Assembly: GCF_022965805.1 (NCBI RefSeq)
Contig: NC_133105.1
Coordinates: 1,612,001 to 1,676,000, forward strand
DNA from: Primulina eburnea
Taxonomy: Eukaryota > Streptophyta > Magnoliopsida > Lamiales > Gesneriaceae
Direction of reading: 5' to 3'
Length of the DNA: 64,000 bases
A model generated the notes under the pieces. The model had not been told where the DNA came from. It worked only from the letters and a program-made list of their open reading frames with translations, and did not search any database. Of the stretch, positions 60,941 through 64,000 are shown in pieces. Position numbers and translations under genes: made by a program. Position 1 is the stretch's first letter. Each line of letters begins with the position of its first letter.

Positions 60941-61834
60941 TATAATGGATTTCAGATTGTTCAAATGCAATTTTACACCTAATCACCATAAAAATTCCAT
61001 ATTGGCCATAATGAGAGGGGTATCTTAAAATAACAAAAAAACCACCAAAGTTTCACCCATACATGCATTCTATAGAAACAGAAAATTTTCTACTTATAGT
61101 TTGAGTCTTTTTTCCACAAGACCATTAACCAAGTGTCTTCACACAAGAATATTGCGGCAAATCATAAGTGAAGACCTTGTAAAAGTCTGGTATTTCTTTA
61201 AAGCAAATGGAAACTCATGTGCCTGCAGCAACCAAACATTCCAGTCAGATAGCTGATCAGTGCCTTCCAATCAACAGAGATGCCCCGATTACATCGATAG
61301 GGTAGTTGTTGAAGAGATAGAGAAATACAAATACCAAAGAAAGGAGAAAACAATCAAGCACTGCAAGTCTCGTTTTTCCATAAATTTAATATAATTTTCG
61401 AATAGTGAGCTTTAATAAACTAAGGAAAAATTCTGAAAATCCATTAATTCTAGAAAACTGTTTCTCTCCCATAAAGCTATTGGCTACTTGGGATAAAAAC
61501 ATTAAACAGCCGAAGAAAATAATGTTTAACAACTACATTCGGAAAAATTACTTTTCCAGTATACAAAATATAAAATTGAAAATGTCTAGAACTATAATTG
61601 TTAAAAACTTCTATCTTATTACCATGAAATATTAAGATTGCCCTTTGTAATTTGTATCCAATCTATTATTTGCTGGCTTGCGTATACAAGACTGGTGTTG
61701 ATACGATGTTATCATTTTATTTTGTTTATAAACCCTAAATACCAAAACCACTAAACCCAAATAATGATACCGACTACAATCAATTGAGCATAAATATAAC
61801 AGTCTTCACAAACATACAGAAAAAAAAAAACATA
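60941..61834. other. spacer downstream of the NFD6-like gene
   Basis: Presumably the 3'UTR and possible alternative 3' exons of the NFD6-like gene; nothing firmly supported. Confidence 0.45.
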
Positions 61835-62305
61835 CTAGAGATCTGGAGAAGTGCAGCAGAGTGTACCCTGTGATAGAGCCCTGCAACACCGAGAGGATGA
61901 GCTCAGACATGACGTCATCCTAGCCACTGCTACAGCGCTGTGAAGAGGCAGCATGGATGCGACGCTCCCCAACTCCGCCGGTGACCTAATCCCAAGTTCC
62001 AAATTTAATACCAGCAGTGAGTGAAATGGAGTTGAAATAGATTATGCATAAGAGATTTCTAATTGAAATTATAATGCTATAATTCTCGACAAATAAAAAA
62101 ATAACCACAATCTGACACGCAATGAAAAAAAATAGAAGGACGACCTGGAGAGAAAGAAGCGGCGAATGGATGATGAGTTGGATTTTGAAGGGAGGGAGGA
62201 TTTTGAAAACGACGCCGGGGAAACTCCGAGTTTTGGATTCGAAATGGTGGATTTCATGGTAGAAATGGCAGATCTGTGGAAAATTCGGCTGCATTTCGTA
62301 GCCAT
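61835..62305 (-). CDS. small organelle-targeted protein, NFD6-like (2 exons)
   Basis: Exons 62145-62305 and 61985 to 61835, joined in phase, encode 103 residues. The N-terminus (MATKCSRIFHRSAISTMKS, then Ser/Arg/Lys-rich, no acidic residues) looks like a mitochondrial or plastid presequence. The second exon reads SPAELGSVASMLPLHSAVAV, then ARMTSCLSSSSRCCRALSQ, matching the conserved tail of NUCLEAR FUSION DEFECTIVE 6-like proteins, which Arabidopsis needs for polar nuclear fusion and which localise to organelles. The family often has alternative C-terminal exons, so the ending TLCCTSPDL may be one isoform. A telo-box-like TTTAGGGTTT lies at 62335-62344. The gene is divergent from the one starting at 63110. 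Confidence 0.8.
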
Positions 62306-63109
62306 TGTTGGAACGAAGGGGGCAGCAGCGGGGTTTAGGGTTTTGTAGATTTAGGTCAGGGTTCTATCTTCCAAGTTCCAAAGTAGGATGCGACCAGTAA
62401 ATAAAAGGGCTGTAAGGAAAAAAAATTATAAAAAGTTCGAAAAATAATTATTAATTAAAATTTAAAAGTATATAGATTATATTTATAAGATTTTGATTTT
62501 TTTACAATAATAATGTAACACTTATTTTATGTGTTTGATTTTTCTTATTTACGAAAATCTACTTTTCTTTGTAAAAATAATAAAGCTGATGTATTTATTA
62601 CGTTTTGATGATTATTTATTTTATGATACTGTTATTTTTTTTATATTTTTTTAAATTTTTTTTTTTATCATTTTTGGATTTAAAAAACTGATTGTCCATT
62701 TTGCATAAGATAATTAAAAAATTATTCCAAAATAAAAATTGATTTAGACTAGACCACCTGAATTAATACTTGAAATTGATATTAATTCATCTCTTAATTA
62801 TCTGAATTAATTTGTCTTAACTTTTCATCAATGTAATTAATTATTATAGATTATTGACCATCGTTTTCACCTGTATGCATCACACACACACGCACACATA
62901 GACACACACATTGTCGCTCGGCTTTTCCCAAAATTTGCATTTTCTCATCTCACAGTAGGAAAGGGGGGAAATCCCGATTAGGGTTTGTAGAAAGGTCCGT
63001 AATTTGTGTGTGATGCACGTTTATACTGCAGAACAGCATACATAACCTGTACGGCGTGCTCTGTCAGTGTGAAAATATAATGTGTGTACTATGACAAAGG
63101 GGAGCAAGA
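62306..63109. promoter_or_regulatory. putative bidirectional promoter region
   Basis: Separates two divergent starts by 804 bp. TTTAGGGTTT near the left gene (62335-62344) and ATTAGGGTTT near the right gene (62978-62987) are telo-box-type motifs common in promoters of plant housekeeping genes. A CA-rich repeat lies at 62880-62909. The right leader contains short upstream frames at 63080-63094 and 63091-63123. Promoter activity in both directions is inferred. Confidence 0.5.
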
Positions 63110-63361
63110 ATGGGCTTGGCTAATTATCTGGCCTCTGCAGTGCTGCAGCAGCAGAAGCAAAATCAAAAGCAACAAGGGTATTTTTCCAATTATTTTTGGA
63201 AATGGCGGCGGCCTGCGGAGGTGGTGGTGATGCCGTGGACGATGGTTTGCGGGCTTCTGCTTTTTGCGGTGGGTCTCATTTCGCTCTTCACAGGGCACGT
63301 GGCTTCTGATCTGGAGTGGTATTCTCAAGGACTTGTTAAGCGGACGTGGTACTATAAGACG
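63110..63361 (+). CDS. first exon of a type II membrane protein, cut by window end
   Basis: The ATG opens a frame of 84 codons to a plausible donor (AAGACG|GTATGG). Residues: MGLANYLASAVLQQQ, a Gln-rich stretch, basic WKWRRPAE, then a membrane segment (VVMPWTMVCGLLLFAVGLIS, about 39-58) followed by LFTGHVASDLEWYSQGLVKR. A short basic N-terminus, one anchor and a presumably long lumenal part is the layout of Golgi type II enzymes, but the family cannot be named from this exon. Without splicing the frame ends at 63433. Intron sequence fills the remainder of the window. Confidence 0.65.
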
Positions 63362-64000
63362 GTATGGGCTGTTGTGTGTCATGCTGCTGAAGCGTGGGAA
63401 AAAAGTTGTTCTTATGTAGAAAATTTGAGTTGAGCTATTACATTTTGGAAATACTTTTACTTTTCCGTATTATAATTGTTTAATATGGTTTAACTTCTTT
63501 TAATTTTACCTCTTTACGGTTGGGATGTCTATAATATCATTAGGAGTTAAGATAGAAAATTTTATGCATATGTTGCCCTGAAAGTTGGCGACATTAACTG
63601 AAAAGGGAATTCCAGTTGATTCCATTATTTAATGAAGGGGATTCTAGCTGATTCCCTTTTTATTATGAAGTCCCTCGTTTGGTTTCTCTAAGTTGGTATA
63701 TTTTTGTGGAGTACTTTTTTCATCTGTATAACAGACTGTTGCGTTTCAATTAATTGTTGGTCCTTTACCTGGGGGAAAAATTTATCATGCTTACAGTTTG
63801 CTTCTAAATTCAAATTTCCAGCATTTTTTTGTGTTTATTTTTGGTTATGGATTGAGTTTTTACTTTATTAAACAATTGAGGTGATGCAATTTTATCTTAC
63901 TTTCTGTCACTGTGTTATGCAATGGGAAATTAAGGCTTAGAAAGATCGAAAAGGATGTTTGGCAATTTTCTGTTCGATATGTGGTTCTTCAATAACTAGA
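63362..64000 (+). other. intron of the gene starting at 63110
   Basis: AT-rich, no coding signal. Two similar strings (GGGAATTCCAGTTGATTCCA near 63605 and GGGGATTCTAGCTGATTCCC near 63637) suggest a small local duplication. Confidence 0.5.

Noticed and set aside
63362..63433. unspliced extension of the last coding exon
   Set aside because: A good donor at 63362 and loss of family-like character after it suggest intron; not certain.
1..64000. CRISPR arrays, operons, phage or bacterial defence systems
   Set aside because: The direct repeats are microsatellites or transposon parts with no regular spacers; the genes are intron-containing plant genes.
1..64000. tRNA and rRNA genes
   Set aside because: No convincing tRNA box A/box B pair or rRNA segment was noticed by eye; a covariance-model scan was not possible.

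Overview
This is nuclear DNA of a flowering plant, very probably a eudicot. All host genes carry GT-AG introns, intergenic DNA is AT-rich, and the products belong to plant families: a plastid-type transaldolase, trehalose-6-phosphate phosphatase, a CHX cation/H+ exchanger, an FMO GS-OX-like enzyme, a pectinesterase and a QALGGH zinc finger with an EAR motif. A GTGAGACxGTCTCAC-type MITE seen five times reminds me of elements in asterids such as Lamiales, but that placement is only an impression. Nothing looks bacterial or viral-episomal.

Layout. 1-1906: 3' part of a decayed Ty1/copia retrotransposon ending in a 471-bp LTR. 3496-7904 (-): transaldolase, 13 exons. 7905-13500: AT-rich intergenic DNA with microsatellites, a duplicated block and a MITE. 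13570-19211 (+): trehalose-6-phosphate phosphatase with a probable long 5'UTR intron. 19636-22855 (-): FMO-type monooxygenase. 23486-26098: a Helitron-like element in reverse orientation containing another MITE. 26513-29413 (+): CHX15-like exchanger with one single-base frameshift. 29854-32416 (+): YbaK/ProX-type aminoacyl-tRNA deacylase-domain protein. 33338-35611 (-): single-exon multi-pass membrane protein of a family I do not recognise. 36426-41390 (+): PRMT7-type arginine methyltransferase. 42632-45555 (+): pectinesterase. 46418-52850 (-): SEC16. 53745-56677: a complete-length but coding-dead hAT transposon with TIRs and an 8-bp target duplication. 57537-58421 (-): C2H2 repressor. 60600-60940 (-): LINE 3' remnant. 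61835-62305 (-): NFD6-like small organellar protein. 63110-end (+): first exon of a membrane protein gene cut by the window edge.

The host genes are unrelated housekeeping or regulatory genes: sugar-phosphate metabolism, trehalose signalling, ion transport, tRNA quality control, protein methylation, cell wall and ER export. They are not an operon or an obvious biosynthetic cluster. Exon boundaries were read by eye from reading frame, splice dinucleotides and family knowledge, and phase was checked for every multi-exon model. I found no convincing new biological system. The items most worth a second look are the transposon architectures (hAT, Helitron, foldback MITEs), duplicated 3' splice sites in two genes, a candidate GC-AG intron, a candidate poison exon next to a foldback MITE, and the exchanger frameshift.
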